Of a DNA stretch of 64,000 nt, positions 41,563-50,333 are shown in pieces. This DNA is from Nocardioides sp. zg-DK7169 (GTDB lineage: Bacteria; Actinomycetota; Actinomycetes; Propionibacteriales; Nocardioidaceae). Each line of letters opens with the position of its first letter. Within the stretch, counting starts at the first letter, position 1. The stretch lies in the NCBI RefSeq assembly GCF_013155365.1, contig NZ_JABJRA010000013.1, forward strand, positions 1 through 64,000, given 5' to 3'. The position numbers and the translations under genes were made by a program. The notes beneath the pieces were generated by a model. It saw nothing but the letters and a program-made list of their open reading frames with translations, ran no database searches and was not told the DNA's origin.

Positions 41563-42384
41563 GTGACGGAGCAGCGAGCGGACCGAGTCAGCATCGTGAC
41601 CGGCGGGGCCCACGGGATCGGCGGCGCGACCTCACGCCTGCTGGCCTCGCGCGGCGACCTGGTGGTCCTCAACGACCTCGACGCCGACGGCGCGGAGGCG
41701 GCCCGGGCGGAGATCGAGGCCGCCGGCGGCCGCTGCGTGACGGTGGTCGGCGACATCGTCGAGACCTCCGTCGTCGAGCGCGTGGTCGCCGCAGCGCTCG
41801 AGGCCGGCGGGCGCATCGACGTGCTGGTCAACAACGTGGGCGACTTCCGGCCCGCGTCCAAGGACTTCGCCCGGAGCAAGCCGGAGCAGTGGCAGCGCCT
41901 CCACGAGCTCAACCTCTTGCACGTCCTGCACCTGACCCACGCCGTCCTGCCGCACATGCAGGCGCAGGGCAGCGGCGCCATCGTCAACAACTCGACCGTG
42001 GAGGCGTTCCGCGGCATCCCGGGGCACGCCGTCTACTCCGCCTACAACGCCGGCGTGTCGGCCTTCACCAAGAGCCTCGCCGTCGAGGTCGGCGCCCACG
42101 GGATCCGGGTCAACGCGATCGCCCCCGACCTGGCCGACAGCCAGCAGACCCCCGCCGAGCTGATGCTCAAGGGCAAGGACCCCGAGCGGGTCGGCACCTG
42201 GGTGCCCCTGGGCCGCTTCGGCCACGTCGCCGAGTACGCCCGGGTGATCGAGTTCCTCACCTCCGACGCCGCCTCCTACGTCACCGGCCACACCATCCCC
42301 GTCGACGGCGGCACCCTGGCCGCCTCGGGCTGGTACGCCCGGGTGGACGGCAAGGGCTGGACCAACTTCCCCCAGCACACCTGA
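41563..42384 (+). CDS. Short-chain dehydrogenase/reductase under KstR2-type operator E
   Basis: A 273-aa SDR. VSIVTGGAHGIGGATSRLLASRGDLVVLNDLDADGAEAAR gives the NAD-type cofactor site (Asp after the second strand). NNVGDFRPASKDFARSKPEQWQRLHELNLLHVLHLTHA is a distinctive middle, and YSAYNAGVSAFTKSLAVEVG has Tyr but Asn-Ala in place of the usual AAK region: YSAYNAG rather than YxxxK. This alters the catalytic lysine and is odd for an SDR. GTG at 41563 is probably leaderless. Followed 17 nt later by an NTF2-like gene, probably one operon. Confidence 0.75.
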   Translation: MTEQRADRVSIVTGGAHGIGGATSRLLASRGDLVVLNDLDADGAEAARAEIEAAGGRCVTVVGDIVETSVVERVVAAALEAGGRIDVLVNNVGDFRPASKDFARSKPEQWQRLHELNLLHVLHLTHAVLPHMQAQGSGAIVNNSTVEAFRGIPGHAVYSAYNAGVSAFTKSLAVEVGAHGIRVNAIAPDLADSQQTPAELMLKGKDPERVGTWVPLGRFGHVAEYARVIEFLTSDAASYVTGHTIPVDGGTLAASGWYARVDGKGWTNFPQHT

Positions 42385-42400
42385 GAGCGGAGCGATCCCG

Positions 42401-42895
42401 ATGAGCGCCGAGACCCCCTCCCCCGAGTCCACCGGGCCCCGCGTGCCGAGGTCGGTGGCCCTGCGCCCGGCGCTGTCGGACCTCGTGCACCGCTACGCCG
42501 CGCTGGGCGACCTGCGCCGGCCCGGCCAGCTCGCCGCCCTGTTCGCCGCCGACGGCCAGCTCGTGGTCCCGACACCCCCGGACCGGCTCGACCCGCACCG
42601 GGTGCTCGCCGGCCCGCGCCAGATCGGCGAGCACCTGGCCGTGCTGGAGGAGCTCACCCTGACCGTCCACCAGATCGTCGGCGAGGTGTACGACGTACCG
42701 GCGTCGGCGGAGCCGGCGAGCACCGCCGCCGGGCGGGTCGCGTGCGTCGCCAACCATCTCTCCGGGGAGCGCAACGTAGTCTGGCACCTGCACTACGACG
42801 ACCGCTACGTCCGCGAGGGCGAGCGCTGGCTCTTCGCCCGTCGCGAGCTGCACATCGACTTCATCGAGACCCGCCAGGTGCGCCGCCACCGCTGA
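42401..42895 (+). CDS. NTF2/SnoaL-like protein linked to the KstR2 cluster
   Basis: A 164-aa small alpha+beta cone protein. ALSDLVHRYAALGDLRRPGQLAALFAADGQLVVP is the SnoaL-like entry, and NHLSGERNVVWHLHYDDRYVREGERWLFARRELHIDFIETR is the typical exit. Members include ketosteroid isomerases, dehydratases and ring-cleaving or non-catalytic proteins. ATG at 42401 with GAGCG upstream. Co-directional with the SDR 17 nt upstream. A role on a cyclic HIP-CoA intermediate is an attractive inference. Confidence 0.7.
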   Translation: MSAETPSPESTGPRVPRSVALRPALSDLVHRYAALGDLRRPGQLAALFAADGQLVVPTPPDRLDPHRVLAGPRQIGEHLAVLEELTLTVHQIVGEVYDVPASAEPASTAAGRVACVANHLSGERNVVWHLHYDDRYVREGERWLFARRELHIDFIETRQVRRHR

Positions 42896-42941
42896 CCCCG
42901 ACGGCCCTCCAGGCCCCGTCTGGTCGAGCTCTGCAGGATCG

Positions 42942-42954
42942 CCCACTGAGTGGG
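42942..42954. promoter_or_regulatory. Palindrome CCCACT-G-AGTGGG upstream of the peptide-type binding protein
   Basis: A perfect 13-bp inverted repeat 108 bp before GTG 43063. The half-site TCCCACT (as AGTGGGA here) recurs at 59299-59305, 61094-61100 and 61142-61148 before steroid genes. Possible operator of an unknown TetR- or GntR-type regulator. Confidence 0.5.
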
Positions 42955-43062
42955 AATGGCGCCGATCACACTCCGCCCGCCACGCCTACCGTGACGCACC
43001 GCACAAGAACTGCGACCCGCAGGCTCGGGCCTTGTCGGTGCGAACTTTCTGGAGGAGCAACA

Positions 43063-44685
43063 GTGAAGACGACCAACCATCTGCGCACCCGCATCGCGGC
43101 CGTGCTGTGTGCGAGCGCCCTGCTCGCCACCGGCTGCGCGAGCGACGGGTCCGACGACGACGAGAAGGGATCGGACTCCGCGCTCAGCCTGGAGGAGATC
43201 TACCGGACCGGGCTCGTCGACGTGCCGGAGGCCGACGGGGACCCGGTGCAGGGCGGCACGCTGACGGTTGCGGAGTATGCCGAGGCGGTCTCGCTCAACC
43301 CGGTGCAGACCTACGCGACCGGCCCGACCGGCATGAACGTGCTCGCGGCGATCTACGACACGCTGATGCGCTACGACGTGGAGTCGAAGACCTTCGAGCC
43401 CCGCCTCGCCGAGTCCCTCGAGACCGCTGACAACGTCACCTGGACGCTGAAGCTGCGCGACGGGGTGACGTTCAGCGACGGCACCCCTCTCGACGCCGAC
43501 GCCGTCGTGGGCAGCATCGAGTACTACATGGCCAACTACGGCTTCCAGGGCACCCTGATCCAGGCGAACCTGAAGTCGATGAAGGCGACCGACAAGAGCA
43601 CCGTCGAGTTCACCTTCAAGACCCCGTGGGCGAGCTTCCCGAACCTGCTGTCCAGCGGTCCCGGCCTGATCATGGCCCCCGCGGCGTACAAGAACCCCGA
43701 GAAGTTCCAGCCCATCGGTGCCGGCCCGTTCGTCTTGAAGTCGCAGGCCCAGGGCGAGAAGACGATCGTGGCCGCCAACGAGGACTACGTCGACGGCCGC
43801 CCGTACCTCGACCAGATCGAGTTCGTGCTGGTCGGCGCCGACCAGGCCAAGTGGGAGTCGCTGCGCGCGGGCGAGGTCGACATGGCCTACATCCGCCAGG
43901 ACGACATCGTCCAGGACGTGCGCCAGGCGGGTTACCCCGCGATGGTCAACGCCCAGAGCGGCGTGCGCATCCTGACCCTGAACGCCCGCGAGGGCCGGCC
44001 CAGCGCCGACGTCCGCGTGCGCCAGGCGATCAACTACGCCATCGACGCCGAGACCTACATGGAGCGCACGACCGGCCAGGGCGAGCTCGCCGACCGCGGC
44101 CTCATCGCGGGCTTCTCGGAGTGGGCCAGCGACGCGGAGCCGGTCGAGACCGACACCGAGAAGGCCAAGGAGCTGCTCGAGGAGGCGAAGGCCGACGGCT
44201 ACGACGGCAAGATCACCTACCTCGGCCAGTCCGACGCCACCTCGAAGGACGCCGCAGTCGCCGTCAAGGCGATGCTCGACGCGGTCGGCTTCGAGGTCGA
44301 GCTGGACCTGGTGAACAACGTGGCCGAGCAGACCAAGAAGGTCTACATCGACGGTGACTTCGACATGGCGATCGGCGCCACGTCGATCCCCGACGAGGAC
44401 GTCTACTCGCGCCTGTACGCCGCCCTCGGCAGCGCCTCGATGTCCAACCCGGGCCGCTACGCCAACCCCAAGATGGACGAGCTGCTGATCGACGTCCAGG
44501 CCGCCGCCAACCCCGAGGAGGGCGCCGAGGCCATGGCCGCCGTCGAGGAGCTGTTCCGCGAGGACGTCCCCTACGTCTCCATTGCCGGTGGCGCCTTCAT
44601 CAACGCCTGGGGCGAGAACGTCCACGGCGTCGTCCCCACCGCCGAGACCAGCATCCTGTTCGACAAGGTCTGGATCGAGGACTGA
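43063..44685 (+). CDS. ABC transporter substrate-binding lipoprotein, peptide/solute family 5
   Basis: A 540-aa family-5 solute-binding protein. The signal peptide with lipobox LLATGC (Cys about 25) is followed by an acidic linker. SLNPVQTYATGPTGMNVLAAIYDTLMRYDVESKTFEPRLAESLETADNVTWTLKLRDGVTFSDGTPLDADAVVGSIEYYM is the family-5 signature. Ligands in the family range from oligopeptides to nickel, opines and bile-acid-like or other hydrophobic compounds. The perfect site GGAGGAG lies 6 nt before the GTG. Its permease/ATPase partners are likely the operon at 46.9-52.3 kb, separated by three genes. Ends in a strong terminator. Confidence 0.83.
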   Translation: MKTTNHLRTRIAAVLCASALLATGCASDGSDDDEKGSDSALSLEEIYRTGLVDVPEADGDPVQGGTLTVAEYAEAVSLNPVQTYATGPTGMNVLAAIYDTLMRYDVESKTFEPRLAESLETADNVTWTLKLRDGVTFSDGTPLDADAVVGSIEYYMANYGFQGTLIQANLKSMKATDKSTVEFTFKTPWASFPNLLSSGPGLIMAPAAYKNPEKFQPIGAGPFVLKSQAQGEKTIVAANEDYVDGRPYLDQIEFVLVGADQAKWESLRAGEVDMAYIRQDDIVQDVRQAGYPAMVNAQSGVRILTLNAREGRPSADVRVRQAINYAIDAETYMERTTGQGELADRGLIAGFSEWASDAEPVETDTEKAKELLEEAKADGYDGKITYLGQSDATSKDAAVAVKAMLDAVGFEVELDLVNNVAEQTKKVYIDGDFDMAIGATSIPDEDVYSRLYAALGSASMSNPGRYANPKMDELLIDVQAAANPEEGAEAMAAVEELFREDVPYVSIAGGAFINAWGENVHGVVPTAETSILFDKVWIED

Positions 44686-44724
44686 TCCACACACTCCCCG
44701 GGCGTGAGTGACGCCCGAGCCGGG

Positions 44725-44752
44725 GCCCGGCACCGCACGCGCGGTGCCGGGC
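44725..44752 (+). terminator. Strong terminator after the binding-protein gene
   Basis: GCCCGGCACCGC pairs perfectly with GCGGTGCCGGGC around an ACGC loop, 40 bp after the stop codon. Confidence 0.9.
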
Positions 44753-44921
44753 CTCGGTGCATGTGGGGCCCCCCGCGCCAGGCGTGCCGAACCGGACGGA
44801 GGATGTCGCAGGTGGCATCCCGGCCGACGGGTGTCACCGACGTGGCCAGGGCTTTCTCGACAAGCCCGGACAGGGGTATGGCCCCGCCGGCGGGGTGCGG
44901 GCGGGGTCCGGGGCCCGGGAT

Positions 44922-46229
44922 CTACTCGTCGGGCGGGTGTGCGGTGACGAGGCGAGTGGTGGCGCGGTCCTTCACGAGGTGCAGCCCGTGTGGGGAGCGC
45001 CAGAGATAGGTCGCGGCGTCGGTCTTGTCGTAGGTCCACGCGGTGTGGGTCTTGGCCCGATGGTGGCGGCGACAGAGCGGCGCCAGGTTGCAGGAGCAGG
45101 TGGGGCCACCGGCACCGTGAGCGACCACGTGGTCGGTGTCGCAACGCCGGGCGGGGCGCTCGCACCACGGGAACGCGCAGACCGACTGCGCGAGACGCGT
45201 CTGGTCAACGGCCCGCTCGGGGATGGCGTAGGCGTCGGTGTGGTGGTGGGCCTCGAGGTCGATGACCGGCTTGATGGTCACCTGGGCGTCGGGGTTGGCG
45301 CACCAGTCGCGAACCTGGTCGGTCGACACGATCGACCGGGTCTCCTCCACGTGGGCGATGCCGGCCTCATCCCGGCTGATCGCGGCGTGGGAGAGGTGGA
45401 CGTGGATGACCACCTGCCGCGGCTTGACCCCCGCGGCGGCACCCTCGCAGTCACCGGCCTCGGCGCGGAGGTCGAAGGCCAGCTGGCGCCGAGCGAGCTC
45501 GCCGGCCGCCATCGAGCGGCGCACACCCAACGACTCGGCGGACCCGAGCGCGGCCAGCTCTTCGGCGCCCTGGGAGATCGCAGCGTTGAGGTCGAGTGCG
45601 TCGGCGAGGTCGAGGACTCCCTCCACGTGGACGGTGCCGTGGTGGTTGGCCTCGTCGGTGCGCACGTCGAACCGGCGTGTGTCGCCTGCGGCGAGGCGTT
45701 CCTTCTCCGCACCCTCGGGGTCGAAGGCGACGCGGGCCTGGTCGACGAGCCGCTCGATCGCAGCCCAGCCGATCCTGCCGACGAAGGCGGCGAGCTGGCG
45801 GTCGACGAAGTCCGCACCGTCCAGCGGCAGGGTGGTGGTCAGCTGGGCGAGTCGGCGGGCCTTCCAGAGCGGGACCTGGCCGGCGCGGACCAGCTTCCAG
45901 GTGCGCTTGAGGCGGTGCGCGAGCTCGAGGGCGTCACCGACGAGCGCCCGGGCGGAGTCGGTGGACATGCCGAGAGCGGCGCCGAGCTCCATCGGCGCGA
46001 ACTCCGCCACCAGCGGCGCCCCCTGGCCAGCCAGCGGCACCGCGAGCTCGCCGAAGACCAGCCCGGTGGTCGGCGCCTCGGCGACCGACTCCTCGGGGTG
46101 CATCGCGGCCCACACCAGCGCGGCCTCCAGGACGTCGATCTCCGCCCGCTGGGCGGCAGCCCGGCGGCGCTGTGCGAAGGCCAGCACGGCGGCTGGGGTG
46201 TCGCAGTCGGGGAGCTCGTGGTCGGCCAT
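44922..46229 (-). CDS. DUF222/13E12-family protein with HNH endonuclease domain, LexA-boxed
   Basis: A 435-aa member of the 13E12 family. The N-terminal DUF222 region runs LAFAQRRRAAAQRAEIDVLEAALVWAAMHPEES ... ARALVGDALELAHRLKRTWKLVRAGQVPLWKARRLAQ. The C-terminal HNH motif is CAFPWCERPARRCDTDHVVAHGAGGPTCSCNLAPLCRRHHRAKTHTAW, with the DH/N/HH metal site. Unlike the 25.3-kb paralogue, a perfect LexA box is 12 nt upstream of the ATG, so expression should rise during DNA damage. 13E12 genes in mycobacteria are also SOS-boxed. Possible phage- or element-linked nuclease; activity not established. Confidence 0.82.
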   Translation of the reverse strand: MADHELPDCDTPAAVLAFAQRRRAAAQRAEIDVLEAALVWAAMHPEESVAEAPTTGLVFGELAVPLAGQGAPLVAEFAPMELGAALGMSTDSARALVGDALELAHRLKRTWKLVRAGQVPLWKARRLAQLTTTLPLDGADFVDRQLAAFVGRIGWAAIERLVDQARVAFDPEGAEKERLAAGDTRRFDVRTDEANHHGTVHVEGVLDLADALDLNAAISQGAEELAALGSAESLGVRRSMAAGELARRQLAFDLRAEAGDCEGAAAGVKPRQVVIHVHLSHAAISRDEAGIAHVEETRSIVSTDQVRDWCANPDAQVTIKPVIDLEAHHHTDAYAIPERAVDQTRLAQSVCAFPWCERPARRCDTDHVVAHGAGGPTCSCNLAPLCRRHHRAKTHTAWTYDKTDAATYLWRSPHGLHLVKDRATTRLVTAHPPDE

Positions 46230-46241
46230 GCCTCATCATAC

Positions 46242-46257
46242 TCGAACACACGTTCGA
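46242..46257. promoter_or_regulatory. LexA (SOS) box
   Basis: TCGAAC-ACAC-GTTCGA, an exact match to the actinobacterial/mycobacterial SOS box TCGAACN4GTTCGA. It is 12 nt upstream of the minus-strand DUF222/HNH start at 46229. Confidence 0.92.
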
Positions 46258-46422
46258 GAGCAATGGTCTCTTCACCGCTGTCTTCAGTTCCGCGGCCGTC
46301 GTCTCGACGAGCTCGACCGACGGGGGGCTTCCCACGCAGGCACGGCGCCAAAAGCAGTTGCCGCCACCGCTACCGCCTGACACCGTCGCTCCCGACCGCG
46401 AGACCGAGAGAACGGGGAGCTC

Positions 46423-46836
46423 ATGCAGGTGACACAGATCGGTGCGGCATTCGCCTCGACGGATCCGACTGCTGCCGGCGGATGGTTCGCGGAGCACCTC
46501 GGCTTCACGATCCTGGTGGATCTCGGCTGGTACGTCAGCACCCAGCACCCGGACCGCGAAGAGTTGCGGGTCGACTTCGTCCAGCACGACCACGAGACGT
46601 GGGTCGGGCCCGCACCCCGAGTTCAGGGCGCCATGCTCGCGCTCCTCGTGCACGACGTCGACAGCCAGCACGAGCGCATGGTGGCCAACCGGGTCCCGGT
46701 CCTCACACCACTCATCACCGAGCCGTGGGGACAGCGCCGACTTCAGGTGGCCGGACCGGACGGACTCGTCATCGAGCTCGTGCAGCAGGTCGCCCCCGAC
46801 CCCGAGTGGATGGCAGCCCAGGGCTTGTCCTCCTGA
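46423..46836 (+). CDS. VOC-superfamily (glyoxalase/bleomycin-resistance-like) protein
   Basis: A 137-aa single VOC protein. IGAAFASTDPTAAGGWFAEHLGFTILVDLGWYVS is the first beta-alpha-beta unit and LALLVHDVDSQHERMVANRVPVLTPLITEPWGQRRLQVAGPDGLVIELVQQV the second, ending in the usual Glu metal ligand. Such proteins are metal-dependent isomerases, dioxygenases or resistance factors. GGGGAG lies 3 nt before the ATG. Transcribed divergently from the SOS-boxed HNH gene; no functional link visible. Confidence 0.75.
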   Translation: MQVTQIGAAFASTDPTAAGGWFAEHLGFTILVDLGWYVSTQHPDREELRVDFVQHDHETWVGPAPRVQGAMLALLVHDVDSQHERMVANRVPVLTPLITEPWGQRRLQVAGPDGLVIELVQQVAPDPEWMAAQGLSS

Positions 46837-46882
46837 CCGCTGCGCCGCCGAGAGGGCCGCACGGACCCCCGGCGCGCTCGAC

Positions 46883-48289
46883 CTACGGGGCGCGGGTGGG
46901 CCAGGGCGCCGCCTGCTCGAGCTGGGCGGCGAGGGAGAGCAGGAGCTCCTCGCCGCCGAGGTCGGTGAAGAAGTGCGCACCGATGGGCAGGCCGCGCGAG
47001 TCGAGGCCGGCGGGCACCGACATCGCGGGGGCACCGGTGACGTTGCCCGGACTGGTGTACGCCGAGTAGCTCGAGGCGCGCTCGTACATCGCCGCCGGGT
47101 CGGTGGTGTCCAGGTAGCCCAGCTGAGGGGTCGGCTGGCACAGCACCGGGGTGAGGACGACGTCGAGGTCGGCGAACATCGCGCCCATCTGGTGCCCCGT
47201 GCGCTCGAAGCCCTGCAGCGCTCGGGCGACGTCGGCGGCCGGACGCTCGCGGTAGTGGTCGTACATCCCGCGCGTGAACGGCTCGAGGTCGTCGTCACGC
47301 AGCTCGCGGCCGAGGACGGCGAGGCGGGCCTCGACCGTCGCGACCAGCGACGCGCCCATGATCACGCCCGACCACGGCGCCATCTCGGCGTAGCGGAAGG
47401 CCAGCGTGACCTCCTCGACCTCGTGGCCGAGGGAGGCGAGCAGGTCGGCGGTACGACGGGTCGCAGCGACGCACTCCGGCGAGGTCGCCGGGCCGTCGGG
47501 GACCTCGGTGGCCACGCCGATGCGCAGCCGGCCCGGCTCGCGCCGCGCGGCCTCGAGGAACGACCCGGACGGCGTCGGCGCGTCGAACGGCGCGCCCGGC
47601 ACGCGGCCGTGGGAGACGTCGAGCAGCAGCGCGGAGTCGCGGACCGTGGTGGTCAGCGCGTGGTGGACGCTGGTGGGGTTCGCCAGCGACGCGAGGTACG
47701 GCGCCGCCGGGACCCGGCCGCGGCTCGGCTTGAGCCCGAAGAGACCGCACATCGCCGACGGGATCCGGATCGAGCCACCCCCGTCGTTGCCGTGCGCGAC
47801 CGGCACCATCCCGGCGGCGACGGCCGCGGCGGAGCCGCCGCTCGACCCGCCCGGCGAGTACGCCGGGTCCCACGGGTTGTGGGCGGGCCCGTGCAGCAGC
47901 GGCTCGGTGCTGGCGTTCTTGCCCAGCTCGGGGGTGTTCGTGGTGCCGAGCACGACCATGCCGGCGCGCTTGTAGCGCGCGACCAGCTCGCTGTCCTGCG
48001 CCGCGACCGCGTCGGCGAAGAGCCGGCTGCCGTTCGTGGTCGGCAGCCCGGCCACGTCGGCCGACAGCGTCTTCACCAGCGTCGGTACGCCGCGGAGCGG
48101 GCCGTCCGGCAGCCCCGCGTCGACCTCGGCCAGGGCCTCGTCGAAGCGGGTCCCGACGACGGCGTTCAGCGCCGGGTTCAGCTCCTCGATGCGCGCGATC
48201 GCCGCCTCGACGACCTCGCGCGCGGACACCTCTCCGCGGCGTACGGCCTCGGCGGTGGCGGTGGCGTCGCCCAGCTCCACGGACTCCAT
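46883..48289 (-). CDS. Amidase (amidase-signature family) at the end of a peptide-transport operon
   Basis: A 468-aa amidase. The Ser-cisSer-Lys triad is visible: Lys73 (TLVKTLSADVAGLPTTNG), cis-Ser149 in SPGGSSGGSAAAVAAG and nucleophile Ser173 in GNDGGGSIRIPSAMCGLFGLKPSRGR. ATG at 48289 lies 12 nt upstream of the DppF-like stop on the same strand, so it is the last gene of the dppBCDF-like operon. Hydrolysis of an imported amide, peptide or acyl-amine substrate is the natural reading. Substrate unknown. Confidence 0.85.
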   Translation of the reverse strand: MESVELGDATATAEAVRRGEVSAREVVEAAIARIEELNPALNAVVGTRFDEALAEVDAGLPDGPLRGVPTLVKTLSADVAGLPTTNGSRLFADAVAAQDSELVARYKRAGMVVLGTTNTPELGKNASTEPLLHGPAHNPWDPAYSPGGSSGGSAAAVAAGMVPVAHGNDGGGSIRIPSAMCGLFGLKPSRGRVPAAPYLASLANPTSVHHALTTTVRDSALLLDVSHGRVPGAPFDAPTPSGSFLEAARREPGRLRIGVATEVPDGPATSPECVAATRRTADLLASLGHEVEEVTLAFRYAEMAPWSGVIMGASLVATVEARLAVLGRELRDDDLEPFTRGMYDHYRERPAADVARALQGFERTGHQMGAMFADLDVVLTPVLCQPTPQLGYLDTTDPAAMYERASSYSAYTSPGNVTGAPAMSVPAGLDSRGLPIGAHFFTDLGGEELLLSLAAQLEQAAPWPTRAP

Positions 48290-48300
48290 GACGCTCGCCC

Positions 48301-49290
48301 TCAGCCGACCGGGTGGTGGCAGGCGACGAACTGGCCGGGGTGCAGCTCGCGCAGCTCGGGCTCCTCGGCCGCGCAGCGCTCGGTGGCCAGCGGGCACCGG
48401 GTGCGGAAGCGGCAGCCCGAGGGCGGGTTGAGCGGCGAGGGCAGCTCGACCGCGGCCGCCGAGCTGGCGACCTCGCGGTCGCCGGCGCCGGGGATCGAGG
48501 CCAGCAGCATCCGGGTGTAGGGGTGCGCGGCGCGCGTCTCCATGTCCCCGGAGGGGATGACCTCGCAGGTCTTGCCCAGGTAGAGCACCATCACGCGGTC
48601 GCTGATGTTCTTCACCACCGACACGTCGTGGGCGATGAAGATCATGCTGAGGTCGTACTGCTCCTTGGTGCGCTCGAGCAGGTTCAGGATCTGCGCCTGC
48701 ACCGACACGTCGAGCGCGGAGACCGGCTCGTCGCAGATGAGCACCTTGGGGTTCATCATCAGCGCCCGCGCGATGCACACGCGCTGGCACTGGCCCCCGG
48801 AGAGCTCGTGCGGGCGACGGTCCCAGACCACGGTGGGGTCGAGGCCGACCGCGGTGAGGGTCTCGCGGATCCTCGCCTCCTTCTCCTCCGCCGTGCCGTC
48901 GAAGCCCCAGATCGCGAGGCCCTCGGCGACCAGGTCCTTGACCTTGCGACGGGGGTTCAGCGAGGAGGTGGGGTCCTGCATGATCATCTGCATCCGGGCC
49001 CGTGCCTTGCGCAGGTCGCGGGTCTTGAGACCGGTCAGCTCCCGCTCGCCCAGGTGCACCCGCCCGGACGTCGGCGAGGGCAGCTGCATGACGGCGCGCC
49101 CGGCGGTGGACTTGCCGCAGCCGGACTCGCCGAGGATGCCGAGGGTCTCGCCCGGGAGCAGGTCGAGGTTGAGCCCGGAGACGGCGTGCACCTTCTGCTT
49201 GCGCCCCACCGGGAACTCGACGACGAGGTCGTCGACGGTCAGGACCGGGGAGTCGGTGGAGCGCATGTGGGCGGTTCCGCTGCCTGCCAT
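48301..49290 (-). CDS. ABC transporter ATP-binding protein, DppF/OppF type
   Basis: A 329-aa ATPase. Walker A GESGCGKST, Q-loop MIMQDPTSSLNPRRKV (oligopeptide-type), signature ELSGGQCQRVCIARAL, Walker B VLICDEPVSALDV and the H-loop FIAHDVSVV. The C-terminal Cys-rich tail (GCRFRTRCPLATERCAAEEPEL) binds the iron-sulfur-like motif of Dpp/Opp ATPases. The start overlaps the DppD-like stop (TGATG). Energy subunit of the peptide-type importer; the cognate binding protein is probably at 43063. Confidence 0.88.
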   Translation of the reverse strand: MAGSGTAHMRSTDSPVLTVDDLVVEFPVGRKQKVHAVSGLNLDLLPGETLGILGESGCGKSTAGRAVMQLPSPTSGRVHLGERELTGLKTRDLRKARARMQMIMQDPTSSLNPRRKVKDLVAEGLAIWGFDGTAEEKEARIRETLTAVGLDPTVVWDRRPHELSGGQCQRVCIARALMMNPKVLICDEPVSALDVSVQAQILNLLERTKEQYDLSMIFIAHDVSVVKNISDRVMVLYLGKTCEVIPSGDMETRAAHPYTRMLLASIPGAGDREVASSAAAVELPSPLNPPSGCRFRTRCPLATERCAAEEPELRELHPGQFVACHHPVG

Positions 49291-50333
49291 CAGTTCTTCT
49301 CCTTCACGAGGCCGGCCGGGTCGAGGTCCGGGGGCGTGACCCCGGGCGCCGGCAGCGGGTAGTGGCAGGCCACACGGTGCGGCTCCAGCGCGGTGCCGAG
49401 GTCCGCCAGCACGGGCGGGTCGGTGCGGCAGTTGTCCGCGGCGTAGACGCACCGCGGGGCGAAGCGGCAGCCCGACGGCGGGTTCGCCATGTCCGGCGGG
49501 GTGCCGTCGATGGCGCGCAGGATGGTGTGCGGCGGGTCGTTCAGCCGCGGGATCGAGGCCAGCAGCGCCTCGGCGTACGGGTGCGAGGGGGCGTTGAAGA
49601 CCGTCTGGGTCCGCGCGGTCTCCACGACCCGGCCGGCGTACATCACCTGCACGCGGTCGGTGCGGCCCTCGACGGCGCCGAGGTCGTGGCTGATCAGGAT
49701 CGTCGCCATGTTCAAGGTGGTGCTGAGCGAGGCGAGCAGGTCCAGGATCTGCTTCTGCACCGTCACGTCGAGCGCGGTGGTCGGCTCGTCGGCGATGAGC
49801 AGCTCGGGGTCGCAGGAGAGCGCCATCGCGATGACGACGCGCTGGCGCATGCCGCCGGAGAGCTCGTGCGGGTACTGGTTCATCCGGCGGGCAGGCTCGG
49901 GGATGCCGACCTTCTTGAGCAGGTCGACGGCGCGCTCGCGCGCCTCCGCCTTGCCGACGCCGAGGTGCAGGCGCAGCGCCTCGGTGATGTGCACGCCGAC
50001 CTTCTTGACCGGGTTCAGCGAGGTCATCGGGTCCTGGAAGACCATCGCGACCTTGGGGCCCCACAGCTTGCGGCGCTGGCTGGCGGAGATCGCGTGGACG
50101 TCCTGACCGGCCAGGCGCACCGTGCCGCTGACCGTCGTCGAGGGGCCGTTGGTGATCAGGCCCATGATCGTGCGCCCGAGCACCGACTTGCCCGACCCGG
50201 ACTCACCGACGATGCCCAGCGTCTCGCCCGGGCGCAGGGTCAGCGAGACCCCGTCGACCGCGCGGACGAGGCCACGCGAGGTGGCGAACTCGGTGCGGAC
50301 GTCGTCGACCTCGAGGAGGTAGTCACTCGTCAT
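49290..50333 (-). CDS. ABC transporter ATP-binding protein, DppD/OppD type
   Basis: A 347-aa ATPase. Walker [11 protein letters not shown]-loop [17 protein letters not shown], signature [16 protein letters not shown], Walker [14 protein letters not shown] and H-loop [13 protein letters not shown]. The C-terminal [15 protein letters not shown] is the Cys motif of the family. ATG at 50333 is preceded by AGGAG at 9-nt spacing and overlaps the permease stop by 4 bp, so coupling is tight. Partner of the DppF-like subunit. Confidence 0.88.
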   Translation of the reverse strand: MTSDYLLEVDDVRTEFATSRGLVRAVDGVSLTLRPGETLGIVGESGSGKSVLGRTIMGLITNGPSTTVSGTVRLAGQDVHAISASQRRKLWGPKVAMVFQDPMTSLNPVKKVGVHITEALRLHLGVGKAEARERAVDLLKKVGIPEPARRMNQYPHELSGGMRQRVVIAMALSCDPELLIADEPTTALDVTVQKQILDLLASLSTTLNMATILISHDLGAVEGRTDRVQVMYAGRVVETARTQTVFNAPSHPYAEALLASIPRLNDPPHTILRAIDGTPPDMANPPSGCRFAPRCVYAADNCRTDPPVLADLGTALEPHRVACHYPLPAPGVTPPDLDPAGLVKEKN

